64,000 nt of DNA from Furcasterigmium furcatum (Eukaryota; Ascomycota; Sordariomycetes; Glomerellales; Plectosphaerellaceae): positions 3,914,472-3,978,471 of the forward strand of contig BCIA01000005.1 of the NCBI GenBank assembly GCA_001599815.1, in the 5' to 3' direction. Positions 44,648 to 57,169 of the stretch are shown one piece after another; positions within the stretch are counted from its first letter, which is position 1; each line of letters starts with the position of its first letter. The notes beneath the pieces were generated by a model. That model made no database searches. It worked only from the letters and a program-made list of their open reading frames with translations, and was not told where the DNA came from. Made by a program: the position numbers and the translations under genes.

Positions 44648-45501
44648 GCAGCACACGCTATAAATTTTCGAAGCATCACCACCGGTGTCTTCTGTATACT
44701 GTTTTTTTGATTTCGGTGTTTGGCCGCCTCACGGAGGGCGCTCGTTTCGGCGGTTCTCGTCATTTTTGGGACGGCGTTGGGTCAGCGGAAGGGCGAGGAA
44801 GCCTAGGGTGGCGGCGGCGGCGGCGGCATTGCGGCCTGTGTGCCCGGAGCGACGAGCTCGAACGGGCCAGAGGAGGCTTTCAGGTGGCGATCTGAGTCTG
44901 CCATTCGGAGACGCTCGCAGGTCCTTGGGGCTACAGTACATTAGGCGCTGCGGTGAAAAGTTAGACATGCAGTAGACAAACTTTTCTCTCGTCTGCATAG
45001 TATCTCCGTGGTAATGATTATTTGAATCTCATTCGCAGATCATATCTTTGAGATTTATGTCAAGAGCAGCTACCAGGGCTTGGCAGAGTTCGGTTGAGGC
45101 GAGTATTCGCTTCTTCGTTTAATGATATCAGTTCACAGCCGACAGTCACGAGCAAGGAACTCAAGAGCACTCTCAACATGTTTCCATTCTCCAGGCAAAA
45201 ACGCCACAGCGGCAGTATGTGCATGATATCTGATATCTGAGGTCCATTCGGACGCAACTCCATCGCATCGTCCATTCAAAAAGTCATCGCTATGCATGGT
45301 TTATTTAGACCGTCCAACTCCCGAAAATCATACGCCTCTCTCTGATGCATTTCGCAATAACCGTTTCCGTGCTGTTTGCCCCGTCTATTTGGGTATTGAT
45401 GTGTTCGGTCCGACGCGGCTCTCTAAGGGCGTCGGGGTATTAAAGTTCGTACTACTCGTGAAGTGATCGTACAGTTCCCGGGCCGGGGGATTCGGCTCGT
45501 C
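44648..45501. other. convergent intergenic, TOP1 and GH16 3' ends
   Basis: No gene is seen. It contains a doubled GATATCT at about 45226-45239 and a minus-strand AATAAA at 45300-45305. Confidence 0.55.
45300..45305 (-). terminator. candidate polyadenylation signal AATAAA for the GH16 gene
   Basis: AATAAA on the minus strand about 200 nt past the GH16 stop. Plausible only. Confidence 0.35.
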
Positions 45502-46666
45502 TCATCGCCTGAAGAGGGTGGTGGCGCCGAGGAGGAATGGGAGGGCGAGGAGGACGCCGTGGGGGCGGAGGGAGGACCCGGCGCCGATGGGGACGATCTT
45601 GCCCTCCTCGGTCATGCGCCAGCCCTCGGGAACGGAGCCGCCGGCGGGGCGGTCGCCGTTGTCCCAGGGCCATCCCGTCTGCTGGGCGGTGGCCTCGTCG
45701 GTGCCGATGCCGCCCGGGGGCACGGTGGGTGCGGGCGCGCCGGAGGAGGCCTCTGCGGTGGCGGTGACGGCGACCTGGTCCAGGTTTCCCTCGTTCTCGT
45801 TGACCTTGCCGTCGATTGCCTCGATGGACTCCCAGTTGCCCGAGTTGTCAGTGTAGCGGTACTGCTTGCCGGTGGAGTAGTCGGTGACCTTTACGTCGCG
45901 GACGACCATGTTGAAAGGGCCTTCTTCGAAATTGGTAGGGCCCTTGGCCCACTCGATGGTGCCCGGGGGGTTGGCCGGGTCGCCGCCGGACCAGGCGCCG
46001 AACTTGACCTGCATCGGGGACTGGGGGTACTGGTTCTCGTCTGCGTCGGCGAACGTGAGGGTGCGGACGAGCGTGCCGTCGACGAAGAACTCGGTGCGGT
46101 CCTTCGTCCAGTCGAAGATGTACGTGAGGAACTCCTCCTGGTTGTTCTTGTCCATCTTGTGGAACTGGCCACGGTTGTAGTCGGTGACCTGGCCCTTGCC
46201 GAAGTAGTTGGACTGGACCTCGTGGGGGTCGGCGCCGAGCCACTCGAAGTCGATCTCGTCGAGGGTGTCGGACTGCAGGACGAGGGAAGAGACGATGCCA
46301 GCGCCATGAGCGGCCTTCATGGTGATCTCCACGCGGCCGAACATGATGTAGAAGACGGACATGAGCTGAGGTGCCTGGCCGGAGGCGGCGACGGTGAAGG
46401 TGACGCCTTCATCGCCGTAGGTCGGGTTGCCGGCTTCGACGAAGGAGTTGACCTGGCCTTTTCGGAAGTCGACATCGATGGCCATGCCGAGGGCAGTGTT
46501 GGGGTCGCATGTTGCTGGAGGGAGACACATGTCAGACATGTCCACTGGGAGGACGGCAAGGAGGAGACTCACTCTGCAAGGGGTTACAGTCCGACCACGT
46601 CTGAGCTGTTACAGAGGCTGCCAGTGCCGCAGCAGCAGCCGCAAGTCGTGTTGTTGAGAAGATCAT
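45502..46666 (-). CDS. GPI-anchored GH16 cell-wall transglycosylase (Crh family)
   Basis: Exons 46666-46573 and 46514-45502 (58-bp intron, phase 1) encode 368 residues. A signal peptide (MIFSTTRLAAAAAALAASV, cut near TAQ) leads into the CNPL...TCDPNTALG motif at the mature N-terminus of Crh proteins. The GH16 catalytic motif DEIDFE lies at residues 117-122, with both acidic catalytic residues, followed by WLG. Aromatic sugar-binding residues follow (GQFHKM, FDWTKDRTEFFVDG). The C-terminus has a Thr/Ala/Pro-rich linker, then a small-residue site and a hydrophobic tail (HGVLLALPFLLGATTLF), typical of GPI attachment. Crh enzymes cross-link chitin to beta-glucan in the wall. It is expressed away from the aminotransferase gene. 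Confidence 0.93.
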
Positions 46667-47935
46667 GCTGATTGTGAGGGTGGACAACGATGTCCAAAGT
46701 CGCCGAGAATACTGTACAACCGAGAAAAGAAGGAGGAGGAGGGGCGGGGGGCTGCCGTCGTCAAGCTGCGTCAAGTCTCGAATCGACGATGGTGTTTTCA
46801 CGTGGAAAATCTACAGACGGCAGAGTGCAGACGTCAGTCAGACAAGACAGGTGGTTGGATGGACTGTGTGACCGAAGGGAGGAATTGCTAGATCAGACGA
46901 GAGAGGTACTAGTACACGGGATGGAGGGTGGGAGGATATATGGGAGCAAGTCTTTCTGCCCAGCCACGATATGTCACTCGACGGCGGCGGCCCAATCCGC
47001 CTCGTTCAAGGCCCAAGAAAATCCGACAGCGTTTCCGAAGCTTGGGGGCACCCTTGGCGCCTGGCGCTTGCCTTGGCCGGAGGGAATACGAAGCTGGGAT
47101 GAAGACGTGGCAGCGGGAGAGCACCGAGTGACGCGTTGTCATGTCGACGAAGGAGGAGATTTGGCAGAGGTTGGGGGTTTGAAGAGCGTCAGGGGTGAGC
47201 GCTGATTGGCTCGTGTGGCTGAAATAACGGGTGGCTGGGGATCCCGGTGGCTGGGACCGGGGACTCGGCGCCAGCTAGGCTTGTCGATGCCGGGGTCCTG
47301 TAACGCATCCAATTTCGAGGGCGATTGTTTTTGATGAGCGGCGAAGATGGCAGTTTGTTGACTTTTTCTCCTTGATGAGGATGCGGGAGTTCACGTCAAG
47401 AGACTCTCCCTGAGGGCGATGTGAGGAAGTGTAACATGGGCTGTGGCGACACGAGCCTGTCAATTCAAACCGGCTTAGCCGATATTTGAACTGGAGAAAT
47501 ACCTGCCTTTCCCCAGTGCCAATAGCCCCATCAACAACTCTGTCTTGGCCTCGATGCCGGACAACGGAGGTCCTCGGGCACCGGCGCCGGTGACGTCAAG
47601 GCCCGAAACCCCCGGCCGAAGCCCGGCAGACTACCGCCGAAAGTGGGGCGCCGACGGACGCTGGACCCTTGAAACCACAGCGAATCACGACGCTGTGTCA
47701 GACCCATGGTTATCTGCGGGTACATGCGGCGGGAACCGCCCCCGCTGTGCCGCTATCTTTCGGTCACGCACCCGCGCCTTGTCTCGACAAGGAGTTGTCA
47801 TCATGTAATTGCAATCCTCTTGTTCAACTCGACGCTGAGGGGAAGTTCGTGACTCCTCCATCTCTCCCAGATTCATCTCAGCAAAACGGCCCGGCCTGAG
47901 AAGACTCGACAGACTCGTAGTCAGAAGAAGAAGAT
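46667..47935. other. divergent promoter, GH16 and aminotransferase genes
   Basis: About 1.27 kb. A TATA-like CATATATC on the minus strand at 46935-46942 could serve the GH16 gene. No supportable gene. Confidence 0.5.
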
Positions 47936-49859
47936 ATGGGCCCTCCCGCCGCTCCCCGTCCGCTTCGGCTCCGGAGCTTGGCCGCTCTCGCTCCGGCTTA
48001 CACACCGCCTGGTGTTGCCCTCGCCCGGAGACCATTCCATAGCAAGCCGAGGGACCGGTCAGCTGGTGAAGCAGCCCCGGTGCAGAAGGATGCCGTTTTC
48101 GAGAAGCACCACGTGCTGTCTCCCTTCGATGGCATCAAAGAGAGGAGGGCCAAGGCCGGCAAGCTCATCGCCGGAGTCGCTGCTGCCTCAGATAGCGACA
48201 TGTTCAAGACCCCTGTAAGATCTCACTCGGGGTTCAGTCAGAATGATGCGTCCTCACTGACGTACACTTCAGTCCGTCGGGAAACCCAAGGCCAAGAACT
48301 GGGACCGTAAGACACCTGCTCGCGCTGGCCCGCAGACCGTTGGCTGACACTCCCAGACCACCTCACAGCTGAGAGCCGCGCTCGCCACCCGTGCACCCTG
48401 AAGCAAGCCGCCCGGTTCCTGAAGAACCCGGGCCTCATCTCCCTCGGAGGAGGCCTTCCCTCCAGCGAGTACTTCCCCTATGCAGAAATCTCCATGCGTG
48501 TGCCCCGGCCGCCCAACTTCTCCGAGAAGGGCACCCTTACCGCTGGCAGCGGAAGCCAGGACATCACCATTGGCAAGTATGACGTTCGCGATGGCAAGTC
48601 CGAGTACGATCTCTCCATTGCTCTCAACTACGGCCAGTCCACCGGCTCGGCGCAGATGATGCGCTTCATCACCGAGCACACTGAGCTCGTCTACAACCCC
48701 CCCTACGCGGACTGGCACGTCTGCCAGACCATCGGCAGCACCGGCGCCCTCGAGCAAGCCCTGCGCATGCTCTGCGACCCGAATCGCAAGGATGCCGTCC
48801 TCACCGAGGAGTACAGCTTCTCCACGGCCCTCGAGACCATCGCACCCCTGGGCGTCAAGGCCTTTGGCGTCAAGATCGACGACCAAGGCCTCCTCCCTCA
48901 GAGCATGGACGAGATCCTGTCCACGTGGGACGAGGCGGCCCGTGGCGCTCGCAAGCCTCACGTGCTCTACACCGTCCCCTCGGGGCAGAACCCGACAGGC
49001 GCGACGCAGGGCACTGAGCGCCGCCGCGAGATCTACGCCGTCTGCCAGAAGCACGACGTCTTCATCATCGAAGACGAGCCGTACTACTTCCTCCAGATGG
49101 AGCCCTACAAAGGCCGCGACGCTTCCACTGCCGCCACCTCCCCGCCGCAGGACGTCCAGTCCTTCCTCTCCTCCCTTATTCCCTCCCTGCTGAGCATGGA
49201 TGTTGACGGCCGCGTGCTGCGCATGGACTCCTTCTCCAAGGTCCTCGTGCCCGGCTCGCGCCTGGGGTGGGTCACGGGCAGCGCGCAGGTCGTGGAGCGG
49301 TACATCCGGCACGCCGAGGTCGCGAGCCAAGGCCCGAGCGGGTTCTCGCAGGTGATGCTGTGGAAGCTGCTGGACGAGACGTGGGGACACGAGGGCTATC
49401 TGCGGTGGCTGATGGAGCTGAGAATGAACTATACCCGGCGGAGGGACATGCTCCTCGCCGCGTGCGAGGAGCATTTGCCGCGCGAGGTGGTGAGCTGGGC
49501 GCCGCCCGCCGCGGGCATGTTTGTGAGTGAACCCCCTTGGTTCCCAGGCCTGATTTTCTCTTCTATCTTGGGAGCAGGTATAGCTGACTATGCGCTCCCA
49601 GCTTTGGCTCAGAGTCGATCCGGCCAAGCATCCCGATCACCCGTCCCGCGAGGTACTGGACATCGAGGACGAGATCTTCCGCAACGCCATCGACAACGGC
49701 GTCTTGTGCGCGAGGGGTTCCTGGTTCCGGACCGAGCCGCATGTGCCGGCGGAAGACATGTTCTTCCGCGCCACGTTTGCGTCGGCCAGCGAGGAGGCGA
49801 TGAGCACGGCGATCCAGCGGCTCGGCGCTGCCATCCGCAAATCGTACAGGCTGGAGTAG
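47936..49859 (+). CDS. Aro8-like aromatic/2-aminoadipate aminotransferase, class I PLP
   Basis: Exons 47936-48214, 48273-48306, 48357-49522 and 49602-49859 give 578 residues. The second exon is only 34 nt. After the splice the conserved PLP-enzyme blocks appear: FLKNPGLISLGGGLPSSEYF, TIGSTGALEQAL, VLYTVPSGQNPTGAT, IIEDEPYYFLQ and SFSKVLVPGSRLGW with the PLP-binding Lys at about 399. Aro8-type enzymes transfer amino groups between aromatic amino acids, 2-aminoadipate or kynurenine and 2-oxoacids. The first 40 or so residues are rich in Arg, Ala, Pro and Leu with no acidic residue (PLRLRSLAALAPAY, RRPFHSKPR), resembling a mitochondrial presequence. This fits a mitochondrial 2-aminoadipate role, inferred only. 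Confidence 0.9.
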
Positions 49860-50632
49860 CGGGTTTTGCTGTCCTAGATTTGTGGAACAGTGTAGAAGGT
49901 AGGCGTTTGTGCTGGGGATCGGGATGAAATACGGGTGTTCTAAGAGGGTTACAGAAGCGATGACCACCCTCGGAACGAACCACGTCAGCTAGTAGACTTC
50001 AGATCAAATAACCCATAGCATCTTTTTGAGGATTGGAAAGTCGAGATGGTCCCTTACGTAGAAGTGATCATGAGGACTGCCTGCCTAACCGACCTCTAGT
50101 AGTAGTTCTAACGAATGTCCATGTCGACGACAACATAGCCGGACCCGGCCATATATTTATATAGTAATTGTGAACCTCATGTATGCCAGCAGAAGGACCT
50201 GGAATTGCATTACTTGAGATGATGCTTGGCGCCCACTCAATAGCCCGGGGCTTCGATGTGCGGTACGGGTGATTTGATCTGCCGCGTACTCCCCGATCAT
50301 GTCCTATCTTATTTGAACCTAGTAAGATCAATCGCATCATCATGCCTGATATGGAGTCAGATCCGCCGTCAATTCGTGGAGCCGGCTCGGCTGTGCATGA
50401 ATCTGACGTGAGCCTACCCGCCCCCTGTCGCTTTCAACGACATCTTGCAAGGAGCCTCAGCGTTTTAATCCGACGACGCTTCCACAGTTGAGAGGGAAAG
50501 ATTGCTTGATTGCAGACTTAGATTCGTATTGGTTGTCGCGCACGCCCATGCCATGCTCCCATAACGCCATTAAATCCAAATTCCCTCAAGCCGCATCCAG
50601 TTTGCAAGTCAGAGTCTTCTTTCGCACTCCGG
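49860..50632. other. convergent intergenic, AT-richer
   Basis: Between the aminotransferase stop and the P450 stop. It is AT-richer than its surroundings (for example 50140-50170). No gene is seen. Confidence 0.55.
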
Positions 50633-52299
50633 CTAACCTGATTTCTTCGCCTCATAGAACGCCACTCTGACGCCGTCGCCCGGTTGCAGGACAATCTCCG
50701 ACTTGAGCGTCGGGTTTCCGCCGTCGACTTCTGTCATGTGGTTCTCCAGCCGCTCGAACTTCTGGAACAGGCGCGTCAGCACGTAGCCCATCTCGGTCAG
50801 GGCAAATTGCTGTCCGATGCAGATGCGTGGGCCGCCGTTGAAGGGGATGTAAGTCCAGGGCTTGGGCTGCCAGTGGAACCAGCGTTCGGGAGAGAAGACC
50901 TCGTGGTGTGCGAAGGTCTCCGATGGAGGCGGGTAGATGTCGGCGCGGCGCTGCATTATGAGGGTCGAATAGCCAATCGGCGTGCCCTTGAGGATGGGAA
51001 TGGGCTCGGTGCCGTCGGGGCCGCCACCCACGGGAAGGGTAGTGTCCTTCAGGGAAAAGCGGACGTTGAAGGGGACGACAGGATATAGGCGCAGGGTCTC
51101 GTTCATGACGTTCTGGAGGTACTTCATGCTCTTGAGATCGTCGTAGGTCGGCTCGCGCTCGAGGCCGACGTGCTCGATGATTTCCTCGCGGAGCTTCTTG
51201 AGTGCCTCGGGGTGGCGTGCGAGCTCGTAGACGGTCCAAGACAGTGTGCAAGCCGTTGTGTCTCGGCCAGCCAGCAGCACGGCAACGAGCTGGTCACGAA
51301 GGACCTTGGGGTCGCGGGTGAAACTAGCCAGCTCGTGAAGGAAGGTGTACCCCTTCTCGGACTTGGTCTTGGTGGAGAGTTCCTCGGGCGTTAGGCGGAG
51401 GGCCATCTCGATGAACTGGTAGACAAAGTCGTTGATAACGTTCAGGCCTTTCCAATAGCTGTCGCGTGGGACAAGCATCTTCAGCTTGTTAGCGCGGGCG
51501 ATCATGCTCTGGACTCGCTGGACTTCATTGAAGGCCTCGGCAAACTCTTGCTTCATTGTTCTGGGCAGTCAGTGTTAGCGTGCGTCCAGGAAGCCTGGAG
51601 GGAGAAGGAGCCTACTCACGTCATGGACTTGACATCGTTACCAAGGAGGAAGTCGGTTGAGACATCGAGTGTGTAGCGGAAGAAGAGGTCGCTGATGTCG
51701 AGGACCTTGCCATCGCCAGCATTCAAGCTGACTGGCTGGTTCTCACCATTAAGAGGGCCACCGTTGGCGATGGTTTTGAAGAGTGTTTGGATGTGAGCCT
51801 CGAAGCAGTGGAGGTCACTGACACGGTCCTTGATGAACTGGGGGCGGATGAGCTGGCGGCTGGTGTGCCACTGGTCGCCGTCGGTGGCGAAGATGGAATC
51901 GCCCAGGAAGGGCGACCACTCCTTGTGGAACTGCTCGCCTTTGCCGTAGTCGCTGAACTGGGTGGCCAGAATGGCCTTGATGTTCTCCGGATCGGCGGTG
52001 GTGATGATGCGCTGGCCGAGAACAGCAGTTTCACCGGTGTGGAGGCCGATTTGGGAGAACTTGAGGCGCCAGAACTCATGGTTCACATGAGAACTGAAGG
52101 ACTTTACGGCACCGTATACGAATTGGATGCCGAAGGGGAAGGTGTCATGAAAATAACGAGGCTTGTTATGACTAAGACGGCGGAGGCGGACGTGCTCGTC
52201 GAGGGAGCTCACGACGATCCAGAGGATGCCCGCGGCGGAGGAGAAGACGGCGAAAGCCTTGAGGGAGAAGTGCTCCCAGATGAGCTCGACTACGCCCAT
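50633..52299 (-). CDS. cytochrome P450, CYP52-like alkane/fatty-acid hydroxylase
   Basis: Exons 52299-51620 and 51560-50633 (59-bp intron, phase 2) encode 535 residues. An N-terminal hydrophobic helix (AFAVFSSAAGILWIVVSSL) anchors it in the ER. P450 landmarks: the C-helix region DQWHTSRQLIRPQF, I-helix AGRDTT at about 324-329, ExxR as ETLR at about 381-384, the PERW block, and the heme loop FNGGPRICIGQQ with axial Cys at about 474. The WHTSRQLIRPQF and GGPRICIGQQFALTE blocks resemble the CYP52 clan, whose members omega-hydroxylate alkanes and fatty acids. The substrate is inferred. It needs NADPH-P450 reductase, not in this window. Confidence 0.92.
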
Positions 52300-52998
52300 G
52301 GTTGAGAGGTTCGCGTGGCGGTAGGCAGTGGATCGTGTTGGAGGGATACTTTGGATTCCTAGGAGGCGCACGCGCCGGATCGACGGTTCCACAGACGGTA
52401 GTGAAGATGGCTCCGCACGTGGGCGGTGCTCCGTTGCACTTGAGATCGCCGAGAACACACGGTATGGTAGTGCGGGTGTGTGAGTGGCGTAGATTCGGGC
52501 GCTTCCCTACTGACTGGGACCTTCAAGTAGGTAGCGGGGAAAGAAATAAAACCGGATGGGACTTCCACCTGCCGGAAAGATTTGTAGGTGAGGCGGAGAG
52601 AGTTGGATGGGGTCGAGGTCCGGCGGGAGGGCGGACAAGGGAGGGACTTTAATGTCGTTGACATGTCTTGGACAGACGCAAATGGGCCGAAACGGATTGG
52701 ACACAGAACGGTCCTAGGATGGGCCCGGTGGAGGGGACAGGAGCCTCGGGGTGGCCTCGAGCTCCGGACGGGACGGACTGTCTGGGGGGGAGAACGGAGC
52801 GACGGGAGCGAGCGAGGTGATGTCAGGGTCAGGGCACAAGAGGCGGGAGAAGCGCTTTGGATGTCACTCCCCCACACTCTCGAGTGCGAGTGCCGGGGGC
52901 AGGAGCATCCATTGGGTGTGTCACAGGCTCAGACAAGAGGATGGAAAGGAAGGTGCTATGCACTTGCGGTGCTAGCCGAGAGAGGAGGCCTAGGCAAG

Positions 52999-53012
52999 TA
53001 GGTACCTAGGTA
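52999..53012. repeat. palindromic TAGGTACCTAGGTA element
   Basis: Overlapping AGGTACCT and TACCTAGGTA palindromes, about 700 bp upstream of the P450 start. The same TAGGTA/TACCTA core recurs at 30691-31220. Confidence 0.5.
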
Positions 53013-53439
53013 CTAACTCAAGGCCCAGGAAGCTGCGAGGAAACTCCCTCACTTTTTGCCGTACCTCTGCGCTGAAAACTCACCATTTCTCCATGGAAGG
53101 ACGGGTTGCCCAGGACCATGGATGCTCCATCGCCCAGAAAACTGATCGACAACACATGTTTGGTGCACCCTGCGTCCTCCCATAGGTTGCTAAACGGCCA
53201 GCAGGATTCCACTGCATCCGCGCTGTGCAGGGACTAAGACAGCCCAAGGGACAGGGTCCGTCATCCAACAGGATCAATTGCGAGCAATGAAGCTCACCAT
53301 TGACAACAGGCACCTATCCTCAAGACGAAGAAGAGGAATAGGCCCAGCTCCCGCAGTCTCGGGCTTCTCGACGACCTTGTGTCACCGTCAACGCAAGAGG
53401 CTCTGTGGGAGTGATGGCACCCCCTGAAGCTAACCAAGC

Positions 53440-53505
53440 AATACGCTCTCTAGTCCGCCAGCTAACTCGACATGTAATAATACGCTCTCTAGCCTGCCGG
53501 CTAAC
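53440..53505. repeat. imperfect direct repeat, 27 bp twice
   Basis: Copies at 53440-53466 and 53479-53505 begin AATACGCTCTCTAG and end GCTAAC. They differ at three positions, all C/T or A/G transitions. Confidence 0.6.
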
Positions 53506-54401
53506 AGTGCAGCTTGGCTTGCAGGCAGACATGGAACGGACCCTCGGGGCCACCCTTCAACTCCGGTCGACAGCGTCGCAGCCCTGCCGTCTTGTCCGCC
53601 GTCTTGTGCCCATTTCGACGGGAGAACGCAAGAAAGCACGCGATGGCCTTTCAATGGCATCATCCATTGGTGGCTTGCTGCAGGGGTTTCGTCACCCTCC
53701 TCAACTCCCGAGCAGGGCATTCGGTCGGTCAGTCAGTCACCCGCAGTACCAGGCCGACCAAGGAACCCAGGATCATCCAGCACTCACGCAAAGGGAAAGT
53801 TTGACATCGTCGAGCCGAAACTTGATCGCATCATCTCCCCCGAACCACCATGCCTCCTAACGATCTGGATGCCCAGAGGGGTAAGCGACCCGAGCAACGC
53901 CGCCTGGGCCCAAGGCCGCTAGAGACACCCGCTCGCCTGAAAATAACCCCTGCTCCCCCGCAATCCCCAGGCGCGCATGCACTGCCGTTCTCAGATGGCC
54001 GTTGCTGCCTCGACCAATCACACCGAATCTATTGTCCCAGCTTTGGCATGTCGGCCGAGGCAGAACGTCCAGCTTCACTAACACATGCACAACTCCTCAT
54101 CTCTTTGACGAGATGTTCGTAACGACCCCCGGGAACGGTTGAGAGGGTGTCCTGTCCCTGTTACTCATTCGTCGAAAGAAATATCATGCCTTCATGGTTC
54201 TGTCTGGACTAGACAAACTGGAATACGCTTGCTCGATGCCTCTGCAACCCCGCGATTGTCCCCATGGGGGAACCTGCGAGGTGGTCCGAACGAACCAACC
54301 ATCCTTGCATCTGGCCTCGAGTTGACCACCGCATCTCCCTGGCCACATGTGACTCGGAAACGGACTCGGCCAGTATCTTGTCCTCCCGCCTCCGCTCCCG
54401 C

Positions 54402-56290
54402 TCACGGGTCGTAGTAGCCACATTCCTCAGGCGACACCATAGAGCACCACTGCTGATATATCGGTGCCGCGCCCACCCCTCGAGCCACCATCCTCTCCCG
54501 CAGCTCCGCCAGCCGCGGCGCCGCGTCGTACTGGCTCCGGTTCTGCCCCGCCGCGTCCGTCCGGCCGGACCACAGAACCTCGCCCGCCGCGCTGGCCCGC
54601 GGCCACAGGATCACGTCCAGGTTCGTCGGGTCGATTGTCTCACTCCATGCTGCCACCTCCCCGCCAAGGACAAGCTTCGCCTGATCTTCCGGAAGGCCCT
54701 CGGCGGGGTCGTGCGAGTAGATGAGACGCCAGTTCTTCGTCGGAGAGCACCAGTCATTGAACGGGTAGAACTGGTTGAACGCCGCGCCGTTGTCAAAGTT
54801 GAGCCACTGGCCCCGACCGCAGTCGAGGTACTGGGCATGTCAGCAACATGTCACAAACCGAGCTTCGCACTGCGAACGGGTGAGGCACTCACGAAAAAGT
54901 TGTAGTCGCTGTCGATCACCTTGTGGCCCATGGCCGTGAGCTCGCGGATCGACTCGCCGCCGAGCCATGCCTGCACAACCACATCGTCTCCCATGGTGAT
55001 GTTCCACTCGAGCGCCATCTCCTGCCACACAAAGGGCACGAGGCCGTGCTTCCTCACCCGCGCGTGGTTCTTGTCCATCCACGCCTGCAGGATCGGCTGC
55101 AGCACCTCCGACGAGTTGGACCGGATGCCCTCGTCCAGCATCGAGTCGTTCTTGTTCAGCTCGTCGCCTCCCGTGTGGAAGTAGGCCGTGTACGGCCCCA
55201 ACCTCGGGAGGAGATCGTCAAAGAGGTCGTCCAGGAACTTGTCCACGCGGGTGTCGTTCATCTTGAGCGCGCCGCAGGGCGGCTGCGCGCACCACCAGTG
55301 GTAGGGCTGCTCGTTGTACGCAACGACGAGCTCCGGGTACGAGTGGGAGATGGCGCCCGCGTGGCTGGGGGTTCCAATCTCGATGATGACCTGGATGCCG
55401 CGGTGGATGGCGTATTCGTGGATGAGCTGGACGTCCTGAGGAGTGTAGGTGAGACCCTTGGCGTAGGCACCCTTGGCAGCGAGATCGGGCATCGAGGGAA
55501 TCTCCAGCGGCCAGGACTGCGAGTCCGTGATGTGGATGTGGAGCTTGTTCAGCTTCGTCCAGGACATGGCGTCGAGGGTCTTGAGGATGTCCTTGACAGG
55601 GAAGAAGTGCCGGGACGTGTCGAAGAGGATACCGCGGTGGGGATACTTGGGCGAGTCCTCGATCGTCACGGGGGCCAGGCTCGTGTACCAGAAGGTGCCG
55701 GTGCTGTGCTGCCAGAAGAGTTGGGAGAAGGTCTCCAGGGCGCGGATGATACCGATGGATGTCGCTGCCTCGATCTCGGCCTTTCCGTCCTCGGAGATGC
55801 TCAGGGTGTACGCCTCGTCCCACTCCTCGGCCAGCAGCGTGTAGGGGCTCTTCTCATCCTTCTCGGTCTGCGTGATGGTCAGGGACTTGACCCACGTCTT
55901 GTCGCTGGCGTAGACGTCGGGCTCAAATTCCTCGCCGCGGTCATGGAGCACCCAGGGGACGAGGTTGCGGCGGAAGATGGAGGTGAAGGCCCGCGACAGG
56001 GCGCCCTGCACGATGTCCTTGCTGTTGTAGTCCGGGCCGCTGCGCGGGGTGTAGTCGTACGTGTAAGGGAGCTGCATGTTTAGGGTCTTCTCAGCATCCT
56101 GCGCATAGTCACGGGAGGACGGGTCAGGGGCGGATTTCCAGCGTACATTCCCGCCATTGTAGGTGACCTTGAGTGTCTGATCAATGTAGAGGACCTTGTC
56201 ACCCGTCTCGAGGCTCCTGGGGACGGGCCACAGGGCGCTCGTGGGAAGGGCGAGGGTGAGGGTGAGGAGGAGGAGGGCTTGCGAGAACAT
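54402..56290 (-). CDS. secreted beta-N-acetylhexosaminidase, GH20
   Basis: Exons 56290-54893 and 54830-54402 (62-bp intron, phase 0) give 608 residues. A signal peptide (MFSQALLLLTLTLALPTSA) precedes the GH20b-like N-terminal domain. The TIM barrel holds RGILFDTSRHFFPV (about 219), HIHITDSQSWPLEIPSMP, and the catalytic Asp-Glu pair D376/E377 in HTGGDE, the residues for substrate-assisted catalysis. Later blocks include WQEMALEW, VVVQAWLGG, and in exon 2 YLDCGRGQW and GGEVAAWSE. Several N-glycosylation sequons are present (NDT, NSS, NIT). It releases terminal GlcNAc in chitin breakdown and wall turnover. It ends in YYDP at 54402. Confidence 0.95.
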
Positions 56291-57150
56291 GACGGGCGAG
56301 AATCGGTGGAGATTTCAACCTCCGGGCAATTTACTCGTGGGAGGAAGAGAAAAGGGAATGCGGAAAGAGGACAGGGCAGGTGGTGGATGACGGGGGAATA
56401 AGTACGACGCGGTGAGACCCGAGGGATCGCGTCGCGGCTGAGGGCTGAGTCGGGGACGAGAAGGGCGAACGACTCAGTGATTCAGGCCACGAGAATCCAA
56501 GGCAGGTCTCGGGTAGGGACGTTGTCTCGAGGGAGGGGAAAATACGTTGCTTCCCGATCCTCGAGATACGTCAAGGGGTTGTATCGATTGCAACCCTCGG
56601 GTGGACTCTGCGGTCCAGCCAGTCCTTCACCGGTGCAGATACCTCCAAGATGATCTCCGGTTCACGACAGGGAGGAGGGATGAGAAGTCAATTGGCCCCC
56701 CTCGCGATCTCCGATTCAGGGTCCCCTCGTGAATCGTTGCGTCACAGGCACAACTAGTTGACAGGTGCCATAGATGGGCAAGAGCTTCAGAGATCGGCGT
56801 GCGTGCGAGTCAAGTGCCGGCGCGACGGGTGGCGCAACGTTACCTCAACCTGCGAGCCGCCTCGTTGCTCTGGCGGGGAGAAATGACGATGGCACGGCAC
56901 GCGAGTCGAAGTAACAGCGCGCGGGCGGGGAGATTACAACAAGGTAGAATGCACGGCAAAGGGCCGACAGGAGACGGGCGGAATGTGACCCTGATCTGCA
57001 GCCTGGGGAGGCTGGTGGTGGTTTGATTCGACGACGGGCAGCTCGAGGACGGACGAGGTGTTGGAGGCGCTGGTGATGATGGGTGGCCGAGAAGCTTCTG
57101 GGTGGTATTACGGTGCAGATTGTAAGCTGAAGGTCCCCTAGGAGAAGAGA

Positions 57151-57169
57151 TGGAAGCTTGGAGCTTCCA
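57151..57169. repeat. inverted repeat, TGGAAGC arms
   Basis: TGGAAGC and GCTTCCA separated by five bases. It contains TTGGAGCTTCC, which recurs exactly at 57422-57432. Confidence 0.5.

Larger units (their letters stand above)
52300..54401. other. long intergenic, P450 promoter and hexosaminidase 3' side
   Basis: About 2.1 kb. It contains a TAGGTACCTAGGTA palindromic cluster at 52999-53012 and a 27-bp imperfect direct repeat at 53440-53505. Open frames of 60-150 codons have no recognisable domain. Confidence 0.5.

Noticed and set aside
48269..49627. 452-codon minus-strand frame over the aminotransferase
   Set aside because: Antisense shadow; composition mirrors the PLP-enzyme codons on the other strand.
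54923..56083. 386-codon plus-strand frame over the hexosaminidase
   Set aside because: Antisense shadow of GH20; Val/Asp/Leu-rich with no motif.
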